From Bacillota bacterium (lineage in GTDB: Bacteria > Bacillota > Bacilli > Alicyclobacillales > Alicyclobacillaceae), in assembly GCA_021820805.1 (NCBI GenBank), contig JAKADF010000176.1:1-6940 (forward strand): 6,940 nt of DNA, read 5' to 3'. The notes beneath the pieces were generated by a model. It was not told the DNA's origin. It worked only from the letters and a program-made list of their open reading frames with translations, and did not search any database. The translations under genes were made by a program, and so were the position numbers. Of the stretch, positions 1 through 5,889 are shown piece by piece (within the stretch, counting starts at the first letter, position 1; each line of letters opens with the position of its first letter).

Positions 1-2213
1 CAGCTATGGCTGCGGCACAAATTAATTATCACGTCATGGGCTATTTCCCAATCACGCCTTCCACCGAGGTTGCCCAATATCTGGACGCGATGAAAGCAAG
101 AGGCGAACATGACATAGTTATGATTCCCGCAGACGGCGAACACGGCTCAGCGGGGATTTGCTACGGGGCGGCAGCTGCAGGCGCACGCGTTTTTAATGCG
201 ACGAGTTCCCAAGGCTTTCTCTACATGCTTGAGGAACTGCCTGTCCAATCAGGCACCCGTTTTCCAATGGTACTTAACCTAGTTACCCGTACCGTAAGCG
301 GTCCGCTTGATATTCGCGGTGACCATTCTGATTTGTACTACGCGCTAAACACCGGCTGGGTCATTCTAATGGCTCGTACCCCGCAGGCGGTGTACGACAT
401 GAACATAATGGCTTTAAGGCTTGCTGAGCATCTAGATGTACGTTTGCCAGTTATTGTGGCATACGATGGATTCTTTACTTCACACCAAAAACGCCGTGTG
501 CAGTTCTTTGCAAGCCGCGATGTGGTTCAATCCTTTGTCGGACCAAAGCCGAACGGATTCCCGCATGCACTTGATCCTGAAAACCCGGTTACAATCGGGC
601 CATATATGAATGACCCCGATCTCATCAATTCTCAGTATCAACATTCAGAAGCGCTGTATCGTGCACTTAATGTATACAACGAGATTGAAAAGGAATACGA
701 GAAACTCTCGGGCCGCTCGTACCCCGTTCTTGATTTGTACCAGATGGATGACGCAGAAGTTGCCCTGTTTTTACTTAACTCTGCTGCTGAAACAGCAAAA
801 GATGTGGTGGACAGACTGCGTAAGTCAGGAACAAAGGCAGGAATAATCATCCCAAACATGATTCGCCCATTCCCTGCTGCCGAGATTCGAGATGCACTCA
901 AAAATGTGAAGGCCCTTTTAATTGGAGAACGTGCTGACTCGTTTGGCGGCTACGGCGCAAATATGACACACGAGGTAAAAGCTGCACTGCAAGAAGACAA
1001 AAATAACCATACGATTGTACTTAGCCGTATCTTTGGCACAGGCGGAAAAGACTTCTATCAAGACGACGCTGAAGCATTCTTTGAAGCTGCAATCGAAGCT
1101 GCAAAAACAGGCAGCGTGCAAAAATCTTTTGATTACTATGGCCATTCGCCGGGAGACCCATCACAGGTCCTAAAACAGGCTCTAAGTCCGATGCACGGAG
1201 ATGCATTTAAATCAGGACTTATCTCAGTTACCCAAAACAGCGACGGAACTCTAAATGTTAAGGCACCTCCGATGCGTGCGCTCACGACAAAATCAAAACG
1301 CATCGCCCCTGGACACGGCGCATGTCCTGGTTGTGGGATTTTTCCGAATCTCGAACTATTTTTCAAAGGTATTGAAGGAGACATTGTGGCAGTTTTTCAG
1401 ACCGGATGCGCAATGGTGACAACTACAGGCTACCCATATTCGTCACACAAACAATCCTATATCCACAATCTCTTCCAAAATGGACCAGCAACCTTGTCCG
1501 GCGTAGTCGAGGCTTTCTATGAACTAAAACGACGCGGCGAGATAAAAGTAAAAGATGACTTCACGTTCGTTATGATTACTGGCGACGGCGGAATGGATAT
1601 TGGAATGGGATCAGCAATCGGCGCAGCCCTGCGTAACCACAAAATGATTATTCTCGAGTACGACAATGAAGGCTACATGAACACGGGAAGTCAGTTGTCT
1701 TATTCCACTCCACTCGGCCACATGACATCCACATCAAACGTTGGCAAGACGCAGGCTGGGAAGCCGTTTCACCATAAGGATACTGCGCAAATCATGGCAG
1801 CAACAAATATTCCTTATGTGTTTACGGCCACGGAAGCGTTCGCTCAGGATTTTGTGAAAAAGGCTGCAAAAGCACAGTGGTATGCACAACATGAAGGACT
1901 TGTCTACGGGAAAGTTCTGAGTTCCTGTCCGCTCAACTGGAAATCGAAAGACCAGGACGGAAATTTAATCGTGGAACGAGCCGTCAATTGCGGATTCTTT
2001 CCGCTCTATGAAGTTGAGCATGGAAAAACAAACATTACGTACGACCCTGGAGCAAAAAACAAAAAAGTCTCAGTTTCAGACTGGCTTGGTCTTATGGGTA
2101 AGACAAAACACCTATTAAAACCGGAACATACGGAATTACTGCATGAGATTGAACAGGAAATCGAACGTAGATGGATGCGCCTTAAGGTGAAACATGATAA
2201 CCCATACTTGTAA
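1..2213 (+). CDS. 2-oxoacid (probably pyruvate):ferredoxin oxidoreductase, fused alpha-beta subunits, 5' end missing
   Basis: This enzyme oxidatively decarboxylates a 2-oxoacid, probably pyruvate, to acyl-CoA and CO2, reducing ferredoxin in the cytoplasm. The frame is open to the left edge (codons from position 3), so the start lies outside the window; residues are numbered from the ATG at 6, which is probably internal. The alpha part opens with YFPITPSTE (13-21), a likely thiamine-diphosphate-contacting Glu45, TSSQG (66-70) and GDHSD (105-109). A transketolase-C-like domain II follows at about 245-370. The beta part starts near 437. It has CPGC (440-443), Cys468 and Cys641 (in LSSCPLNW), the four-cysteine pattern of a PorB [4Fe-4S] cluster. 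It also has the thiamine-diphosphate/Mg motif GDGG (526-529) with DNEGYMNTG (553-561). PorA and PorB are usually separate proteins, whereas here they are joined with no gamma or 2[4Fe-4S] ferredoxin domain between them. The gamma domain is probably upstream, fused or separate. Pyruvate is favoured by PorB-like motifs but not proven. Confidence 0.9.
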   Translation, partial: AMAAAQINYHVMGYFPITPSTEVAQYLDAMKARGEHDIVMIPADGEHGSAGICYGAAAAGARVFNATSSQGFLYMLEELPVQSGTRFPMVLNLVTRTVSGPLDIRGDHSDLYYALNTGWVILMARTPQAVYDMNIMALRLAEHLDVRLPVIVAYDGFFTSHQKRRVQFFASRDVVQSFVGPKPNGFPHALDPENPVTIGPYMNDPDLINSQYQHSEALYRALNVYNEIEKEYEKLSGRSYPVLDLYQMDDAEVALFLLNSAAETAKDVVDRLRKSGTKAGIIIPNMIRPFPAAEIRDALKNVKALLIGERADSFGGYGANMTHEVKAALQEDKNNHTIVLSRIFGTGGKDFYQDDAEAFFEAAIEAAKTGSVQKSFDYYGHSPGDPSQVLKQALSPMHGDAFKSGLISVTQNSDGTLNVKAPPMRALTTKSKRIAPGHGACPGCGIFPNLELFFKGIEGDIVAVFQTGCAMVTTTGYPYSSHKQSYIHNLFQNGPATLSGVVEAFYELKRRGEIKVKDDFTFVMITGDGGMDIGMGSAIGAALRNHKMIILEYDNEGYMNTGSQLSYSTPLGHMTSTSNVGKTQAGKPFHHKDTAQIMAATNIPYVFTATEAFAQDFVKKAAKAQWYAQHEGLVYGKVLSSCPLNWKSKDQDGNLIVERAVNCGFFPLYEVEHGKTNITYDPGAKNKKVSVSDWLGLMGKTKHLLKPEHTELLHEIEQEIERRWMRLKVKHDNPYL

Positions 2214-2241
2214 TTAGAAATGTTTTAATAGAATTAACAAA

Positions 2242-2278
2242 AGCAGAGTAAAATCGCTTTACGCGTTTTTACTCTGCT
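2242..2278. terminator. Stem-loop terminator between convergent genes
   Basis: A perfect 12-bp inverted repeat (2242-2253 with 2267-2278, AGCAGAGTAAAA/TTTTACTCTGCT) encloses a 13-base loop, which can add a further 3-bp CGC/GCG stem (2255-2257 with 2263-2265). It starts 28 bases after the oxidoreductase stop and lies 31 bases beyond the CoA-transferase stop on the other strand. The minus-strand exit is T-rich (TTTGTTAATTCTATT), which fits intrinsic termination of the CoA-transferase mRNA. The plus-strand exit has only scattered T runs, so termination of the oxidoreductase there is probable but weaker. It looks like one bidirectional terminator. Confidence 0.8.
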
Positions 2279-2309
2279 CAATCACTTTAACTTTACCGTT
2301 TTCATTCTT

Positions 2310-3824
2310 TTATGCATGGACGAGATTTGCAGTTTTCCTCATATCGCCAGTTTCAGCAAAGCGTCTGTGCCAGCTAAGCGCTTCTTCCAGAAGATGCGGC
2401 GTCTGTCCGCCTCGTGCACAAGCGCGTTTAAAGTATTCAAGAAGTTCTTCTTTGTAATCTGGATGCGCCAGATTTTCAATAATTGTTTTAGCGCGTTCAC
2501 GTGGTGTAAGCCCGCGCAAATCTGCAATGCCTTGTTCCGTTACAAGTACATCTACATCATGTTCCGTATGGTCTACGTGTGTCGCAAAAGGAACGATACT
2601 TGAAATTCGTCCGCCTTTTGCAATGGATTTTGTTACAAACATCGTAAGGGAAGCATTCCTTGCAAAATCACCAGACCCGCCAATCCCGTTCATCATGTGC
2701 GTGCCACCGACATGCGTTGAATTGACATTACCATAAATATCAAGTTCCAGCGCTGTATTCATCGCAATCACACCAAGACGACGAACGACTTCCGGGTGGT
2801 TTGAAATTTCCTGCGGACGCATGACGATTTTATCACGGTAGTCGGAAATATGGTTCAATATTCTATCAGAAATCTGCTCTGACAAAGTAAATGAACAAGC
2901 AGAAGCAAATGAAACCTTACCTGCATCGAACATCTCAAACACTGCGTCTTGCATCACTTCTGTATAAATTTCAAGGTTTTCAAATTTAGACCTTGCAAGT
3001 CCACTTAGAACTGCATTTGAAACGGATCCAACACCGCTTTGCAAAGGCAGAAGATTATTCGGCATCCTGCCCATTCGAACTTCATGTTCAAAGAAGTCTA
3101 AAATAAATCCGGCCATCCGCTCTGTTTCTTCATCAGCCGGAACAATGCTCGAAGGCGTATCAGTTTTGGTTGAAAATACAATTCCAATAATTTTATCCGG
3201 GTCACATGGAATGTATGGTGTGCCAATCCTGTCAGATACTTTCGTAATTGGAACCGTAGTACGATTCGGCCGCTTCTCTGGAAGATAGATATCATGTATT
3301 CCCTCAAAAGCCTCAGGAATGTTTACATTGATTTCTACAATGACGCGTTTTGCTTGTTCCACAAATACTGGGCTGTTACCTACAGAAGTTGTTGGAACAA
3401 TCCCGCCATTCTCCGTAATAGCTGTTGCCTCAATAATTGCCAAGTCCATTTCGCCCAAATATCCGCTTCGGAGCATTTCCGCTGTATGGCTAAGATGCTG
3501 GTCCATGTAACCCACATCGCCAACATTGATTCCTTTACGTAAAAGTGGATCCGATTGGTACGGCAACCTGCGGGCAGTCATATGGTGCAAGCCGAGTCGA
3601 TTATCTATTTCTCCGAGCGATGCACCCGAAAACAGATTGATTGAAAGTTTTTCGCCGCTTTGTTCAACGCGATCGACTAAAGCATGCAAAACCGCCTTAG
3701 CATCCCCAGACTTTGTGAACCCGCTTACACCGATGGTCATACCATCTTGAATCCAGCTTTGTGCTTGTTCTGCTGTTACAATCCGCTCGCGTAAGCCGTT
3801 ATGCCGAATCCTTTGTTCCATCAT
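2310..3824 (-). CDS. Succinate/acetate-type CoA-transferase (acetyl-CoA hydrolase/transferase family)
   Basis: This cytoplasmic enzyme transfers CoA between an acyl-CoA and a free carboxylic acid through a glutamyl-CoA thioester. Family members use acetate, succinate or propionate. The 504-residue length matches the succinate CoA-transferase group (Cat1, AarC, YgfH-like). The N-terminal half (about 8-215) is the acetyl-CoA hydrolase N domain and the C-terminal half (about 270-430) the C domain. Glu289, in the motif EIYTEVMQDA, is the expected catalytic glutamate. GIGGSGDF (380-387) is the family's CoA-site glycine loop. The ATG at 3824 follows a GAGGTG ribosome binding site (3831-3836) with a 6-base spacer; a second ATG follows directly. 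The gene faces the ferredoxin oxidoreductase and lies downstream of, and co-oriented with, a LytTR regulator. Together with the first gene it could form an acetyl-CoA/acetate branch. The exact acid pair cannot be read from sequence. Family confidence is high, substrate confidence low. Confidence 0.93.
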   Translation of the reverse strand: MMEQRIRHNGLRERIVTAEQAQSWIQDGMTIGVSGFTKSGDAKAVLHALVDRVEQSGEKLSINLFSGASLGEIDNRLGLHHMTARRLPYQSDPLLRKGINVGDVGYMDQHLSHTAEMLRSGYLGEMDLAIIEATAITENGGIVPTTSVGNSPVFVEQAKRVIVEINVNIPEAFEGIHDIYLPEKRPNRTTVPITKVSDRIGTPYIPCDPDKIIGIVFSTKTDTPSSIVPADEETERMAGFILDFFEHEVRMGRMPNNLLPLQSGVGSVSNAVLSGLARSKFENLEIYTEVMQDAVFEMFDAGKVSFASACSFTLSEQISDRILNHISDYRDKIVMRPQEISNHPEVVRRLGVIAMNTALELDIYGNVNSTHVGGTHMMNGIGGSGDFARNASLTMFVTKSIAKGGRISSIVPFATHVDHTEHDVDVLVTEQGIADLRGLTPRERAKTIIENLAHPDYKEELLEYFKRACARGGQTPHLLEEALSWHRRFAETGDMRKTANLVHA

Positions 3825-3830
3825 TTATAT

Positions 3831-3836
3831 CACCTC
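3831..3836 (-). promoter_or_regulatory. Ribosome binding site of the CoA-transferase
   Basis: GAGGTG on the minus strand lies 6 bases before the ATG at 3824, supporting that start over the adjacent in-frame ATG at 3821. Confidence 0.75.
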
Positions 3837-3846
3837 GTACAGTATC

Positions 3847-3860
3847 CGAAACCGCTTTCT
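3847..3860 (-). promoter_or_regulatory. cre-like site 2 (CcpA operator candidate)
   Basis: The minus strand reads AGAAAGCGGTTTCG. It agrees with the Bacillus cre consensus TGWAANCGNTNWCA at every position except the two outermost, and it keeps the near-palindromic GAAAGC-GGTTTC core. It lies just downstream of the proximal promoter candidate and 22 bases before the start codon, a position where CcpA could block transcription. Its centre is 29 bp from the other cre-like site. The consensus comes from established knowledge of CcpA; the assignment is by eye. Confidence 0.5.
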
Positions 3861-3872
3861 ACGATGGGACTC

Positions 3873-3901
3873 AGTATAGAACGTTTTCAGATAACTGTCT
3901 C
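3873..3901 (-). promoter_or_regulatory. Proximal promoter candidate (sigma-A type) of the CoA-transferase
   Basis: On the minus strand GAGACA (3901-3896; 4 of 6 matches to TTGACA) is separated by exactly 17 bases from TATACT (3878-3873; 5 of 6 matches to TATAAT). Transcription would start near 3866, giving a leader of about 42 bases. A cre-like site lies in the spacer and runs into the -10 box, as expected for a catabolite-repressed promoter. Because the -35 is weak, an activator may be needed; the LytTR protein encoded just upstream is a candidate. Confidence 0.45.
3876..3889 (-). promoter_or_regulatory. cre-like site 1 (CcpA operator candidate) inside the proximal promoter
   Basis: The minus strand reads TGAAAACGTTCTAT, which matches 12 of 14 positions of the cre consensus TGWAANCGNTNWCA (the last two differ). 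It sits between the -35 and -10 boxes of the proximal promoter candidate and overlaps the -10. CcpA bound here would exclude RNA polymerase. It is less symmetric than the neighbouring cre-like site at 3847-3860. Confidence 0.45.
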
Positions 3902-3905
3902 TAGC

Positions 3906-3922
3906 TCAGGGATACACCCTGA
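3906..3922 (-). repeat. Small hairpin in the CoA-transferase upstream region
   Basis: A perfect 6-bp inverted repeat TCAGGG/CCCTGA flanks a 5-base loop. It lies a few bases upstream of the proximal -35 box and would sit in the mRNA leader if transcription began at the distal TATAAT. No T-run follows on either strand, so it does not look like a terminator. It could be an operator or a leader RNA structure; no factor is recognised. Confidence 0.35.
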
Positions 3923-3967
3923 TATGTACGGATGAACCAAGAATATGAACGATGAAAGCAAAACAAA

Positions 3968-3973
3968 ATTATA
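3968..3973 (-). promoter_or_regulatory. Distal -10 box (TATAAT) of the CoA-transferase
   Basis: A perfect TATAAT on the minus strand would start transcription near 3961, giving a leader of about 137 bases. No TTGACA-like box lies 16-18 bases upstream (ATATTT at a 17-base spacing). This fits an activator-dependent promoter, and an FNR-type palindrome stands just upstream. The region is AT-rich, so a chance TATAAT is possible. Confidence 0.45.
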
Positions 3974-3999
3974 GGCGATTTTAATCACCAAAATATACC

Positions 4000-4013
4000 T
4001 TGATATAAATCAA
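4000..4013 (-). promoter_or_regulatory. FNR-type palindrome TTGAT-N4-ATCAA
   Basis: The minus strand reads TTGATTTATATCAA, a perfect match to the FNR/ANR consensus TTGAT-N4-ATCAA. It is centred about 45.5 bases before the start predicted from the TATAAT at 3973-3968, near but about 4 bp beyond the classic -41.5 activator position. The Bacillus subtilis Fnr site is usually given as TGTGA-N6-TCACA, so a Firmicute regulator of the Crp/Fnr family with this half-site is an inference. A low-oxygen signal would suit a CoA-transferase beside a ferredoxin oxidoreductase. Confidence 0.5.
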
Positions 4014-4093
4014 TGAAGGAATCGTCATGATTACTGGTGAAACTACAAAGGGGCTTTTCGTTGCGGGAAGTCAGGGAGGGTTATGAAGATGAT

Positions 4094-4756
4094 CTAAAAT
4101 TCTAATATTTCTCGAACGTGCCGTACATAAGACTGTGCAACAGGTAAACGAGTACCAATCGGATTTTTTAAAACGACAACAAGGTTGGATCTTCTATCGC
4201 GTTCAATATAACTAATACAGGAAATATTAACGATAAAGGAGCGGTGAATACGCAAAAATCGTTCAGATGGCAAGCGTATTTCCAGTGACTGCATTGTATG
4301 TTCAGTTGTAAACTTTCCATCAGCCGTAGAAAACCACGTCTTTTTTTGGTAACTTTCAAAATATGCAATTTCCTCCAATGAAATGGGACGCCAAACATTG
4401 CTTGCTTGCCCCATCACAAAAGGTTTTGATTTTGTGCGATTAACATGATTTGGCGGCAGGATAACAGCAAGTGCAGACTCCACCCCGGATTCCGAACGGA
4501 TTAGATAACCTAGACCGTAATAAGGAATGCCAAACACAGACGAGTCAACTGCTTGTTCAACACGGGACTTTTCACGAAAGACACGATATGCAATACTCCC
4601 TGGCCGCACAGACTCTCCGGGGTGAATATGGAGGTCATGAGCGCCTGGCCGGTAATCAACGTACTGCTGCCTGTCCGCAACTGCAATAGATGCCGTATCT
4701 GGAATCCAATCTTTTAAAACCTGCGGCAGTTGGGATAGAATCGATAATTCAGTCAC
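4094..4756 (-). CDS. LytTR-family transcriptional regulator with N-terminal sensor-like domain
   Basis: This is a DNA-binding regulator of 220 residues. The C-terminal LytTR domain (about 112-220) carries FLRIHRSFIVN (157-167) and LPVAQSY (204-210), hallmarks of the AgrA/LytR fold that binds direct repeats. The N-terminal part (about 8-103) is not a response-regulator receiver: it lacks the acidic pocket and phosphorylatable Asp pattern. It contains VADRQQYVDYRPG, IHPGESVRPGS and FGIPYYGLGYLI, which from memory resemble a soluble sensor domain found in some Firmicute chemoreceptors, so it probably senses a small molecule directly. A TTG at 4777 in the same frame would add seven residues, but those codons contain the AGGGAGGA ribosome binding site (4763-4770) six bases before the GTG at 4756, so GTG is preferred. 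No clear terminator follows, so readthrough into the co-oriented CoA-transferase 269 bases on is possible. The CoA-transferase is the likeliest target; this is inference. Confidence 0.85.
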   Translation of the reverse strand: MTELSILSQLPQVLKDWIPDTASIAVADRQQYVDYRPGAHDLHIHPGESVRPGSIAYRVFREKSRVEQAVDSSVFGIPYYGLGYLIRSESGVESALAVILPPNHVNRTKSKPFVMGQASNVWRPISLEEIAYFESYQKKTWFSTADGKFTTEHTMQSLEIRLPSERFLRIHRSFIVNISCISYIERDRRSNLVVVLKNPIGTRLPVAQSYVRHVREILEF

Positions 4757-4762
4757 GTGCTG

Positions 4763-4770
4763 TCCTCCCT
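4763..4770 (-). promoter_or_regulatory. Ribosome binding site that decides the GTG start of the LytTR gene
   Basis: AGGGAGGA on the minus strand is followed by a 6-base spacer and GTG at 4756. The site would be coding sequence if the upstream TTG (4777) were used. The promoter candidate at 4796-4804 would also leave only about 12 bases of leader before that TTG. Confidence 0.75.
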
Positions 4771-4795
4771 CTATCAAAATGTCTTTCCTGTTCCC

Positions 4796-4804
4796 ATTTT
4801 ATCA
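4796..4804 (-). promoter_or_regulatory. Extended -10 promoter candidate of the LytTR gene
   Basis: The minus strand reads TGATAAAAT: a TG extension, one base, then TAAAAT (5 of 6 matches to TATAAT). There is no good -35 at 17 bases (ATCACC), which extended -10 promoters tolerate. Transcription would start near 4789, about 33 bases before the GTG. A palindrome cluster is centred near -47 relative to that start. Confidence 0.35.
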
Positions 4805-4825
4805 CGCAACACAGACAAGGTGATT

Positions 4826-4851
4826 ACATTATTATTACAATAATGTTGTAA
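4826..4851. repeat. Overlapping AT-rich palindromes at the end of the CotS-like gene
   Basis: Two interleaved inverted repeats occur here. ACATTATT-ATTAC-AATAATGT (4826-4846) has perfect 8-bp arms, and TTACAA-TAATG-TTGTAA (4835-4851) has perfect 6-bp arms. They cover the last codons and stop of the CotS-like gene and lie about 35-60 bases before the predicted LytTR transcription start. With no GC-rich stem and no following T-run, a terminator is unlikely; an operator for the LytTR gene is more plausible. No regulator is recognised. Confidence 0.4.
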
Positions 4852-5761
4852 GGAAATTAGAATACTGTTTAAATGTCGACACACTAGGCATAACAATATC
4901 GTTTAAGTGAGGATGACGTTTTTTTTGTTGGATTGCTCGAATTAGCGGATAAGGTTCATACAAGAGCGCAACAAGTAAATAAATATCGTTTTTCTCAATT
5001 ATGCGAACACGATTATAGATGTCGATAAGACGGATGGCTCCATCGTTTCTCCAAGGATAATTTCGGTGAATAATATGCGCAAGATCTTCCATCCTGGCAT
5101 GGTATGAAGTGTTGTCGAAATCAATCAAATGATGATGATTATGTTGATCCACAACAAGGTTCGGGTAATTATAATCTCCGTGCACAAACGCTTTTGCTTC
5201 AGCTTCTCTTTCTAGAGCTTTTGTAACACTTTCATTTGTAAGCATCTCAAGTGCTCTTTCACACATTTCTACAGCAATTCTTTTGCGGCTGTCATCGCCG
5301 CCGTAATCCTTTTGAATGGTTTGTTTTGCACATTCGAAACGCTTCTTTAAACTCCAGACACGCAATCGGCCGTCTGGCACTTCAATAATATTCAAACTTT
5401 CTGCATGACGATGAAAACGTGCGAGTGTTCGTACGCTTTTTCTTAATTGACGCATGTCTTGAAAAATGGGTGATTTCCCATTTACCCAATTCGTCAACAT
5501 ATAAAAATTATTTCCGTATTGAAAGTAAGGTGACTGCCGGTACGTTAAAAATAACCTTGGGCTGTATAAAAATCCGTTCTGAACCAAATGGTTCAGAACG
5601 GCCGTAATAAACCTGACTTCACCCGCAGGAATCCTATACGGCTTCAAACAAAGATCTTCTTTTCTTGTTGTTTCTATTCTGTAGACATCTCTAAGTGCGT
5701 AATACTTAGAAATACGAATTCCGTATTGATGTTCAATTTCAGTTAGAAATGAACGTGCCAT
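4835..5761 (-). CDS. CotS-family spore coat kinase-like protein
   Basis: This 308-residue protein belongs to the CotS/CotI/YutH group of aminoglycoside-phosphotransferase-fold proteins associated with the spore coat. In Bacillus such proteins are made in the mother cell and deposited in the coat; some phosphorylate coat proteins. The N lobe has a strand ending in LCLKPY (about residues 37-42), which supplies the likely ATP-contacting lysine, and NFYMLTNWVNG near the hinge. The C lobe has HGDYNYPN (194-201), giving catalytic Asp196 and Mg-binding Asn201, and IDFD (213-216), giving the second metal-binding Asp214. The kinase residues are therefore intact. The length is slightly below the usual 330-350. 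The ATG at 5761 is the first start after an in-frame stop and has a GGGGGA ribosome binding site six bases upstream. A sigma-K-like promoter lies just before it. The substrate is unknown. It could also be called a generic phosphotransferase, but the context favours sporulation. Confidence 0.85.
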   Translation of the reverse strand: MARSFLTEIEHQYGIRISKYYALRDVYRIETTRKEDLCLKPYRIPAGEVRFITAVLNHLVQNGFLYSPRLFLTYRQSPYFQYGNNFYMLTNWVNGKSPIFQDMRQLRKSVRTLARFHRHAESLNIIEVPDGRLRVWSLKKRFECAKQTIQKDYGGDDSRKRIAVEMCERALEMLTNESVTKALEREAEAKAFVHGDYNYPNLVVDQHNHHHLIDFDNTSYHARMEDLAHIIHRNYPWRNDGAIRLIDIYNRVRIIEKNDIYLLVALLYEPYPLIRAIQQKKRHPHLNDIVMPSVSTFKQYSNFLTTLL

Positions 5762-5802
5762 ACAAGTTCCCCCATGCGGCTCTTGTCCGAATCAATCTCC
5801 TT

Positions 5803-5830
5803 TACAATATGAGAAAAGGAGGATGAGCGT
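5803..5830 (-). promoter_or_regulatory. Sigma-K-like (mother-cell) promoter of the CotS-like gene
   Basis: The minus strand has CATATTGTA (5811-5803), matching the sigma-K -10 pattern CATANNNTA. AC (5830-5829) lies exactly 17 bases upstream of it, matching the short sigma-K -35 element. Transcription would begin near 5796, about 35 bases before the ATG. Late mother-cell expression is what a coat protein gene needs. Sigma-E and sigma-K boxes are similar and short, so chance agreement is possible. A 7-bp inverted repeat CTCCTTT/AAAGGAG (5797-5803 with 5815-5821) overlaps the -10. Confidence 0.5.
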
Positions 5831-5889
5831 TAGGGGTATCTGGTCTTATAGTTTCATCTCAAGCGAATCCAAATCATTTGACACGCCTT

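Noticed and set aside
638..1384. Minus-strand open frames of 60-90 codons inside the oxidoreductase gene
   Set aside because: They are shadows of a strongly conserved plus-strand coding region, with no family resemblance and no ribosome binding sites noted.
4027..4086. Possible 19-residue plus-strand ORF with AAGGA six bases before its ATG
   Set aside because: It is very short, recognises no family, lies inside a regulatory region on the opposite strand to the neighbouring genes, and has no plausible promoter.
4030..4093. Terminator directly after the LytTR gene
   Set aside because: Only a 4-bp AAAG/CTTT stem around GGG was seen, too weak to call. Readthrough toward the CoA-transferase remains possible.
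4757..4777. TTG start for the LytTR regulator, seven codons upstream
   Set aside because: Those codons contain the AGGGAGGA ribosome binding site correctly spaced for the GTG at 4756, and the predicted leader before the TTG would be very short.
5764..5803. AAAGGAG at 5803-5797 as ribosome binding site for a longer CotS-like start or a tiny leader peptide
   Set aside because: The CotS frame has an in-frame stop just after this site and no start before 5761. The nearby TTG is only two bases away, and the ATG frame would give just 10 residues. The site overlaps the promoter.
5870..5889. CAAATCATTTG palindrome after the PLP gene as a terminator
   Set aside because: The arms are AT-rich with essentially no loop and no T-run follows; probably chance.
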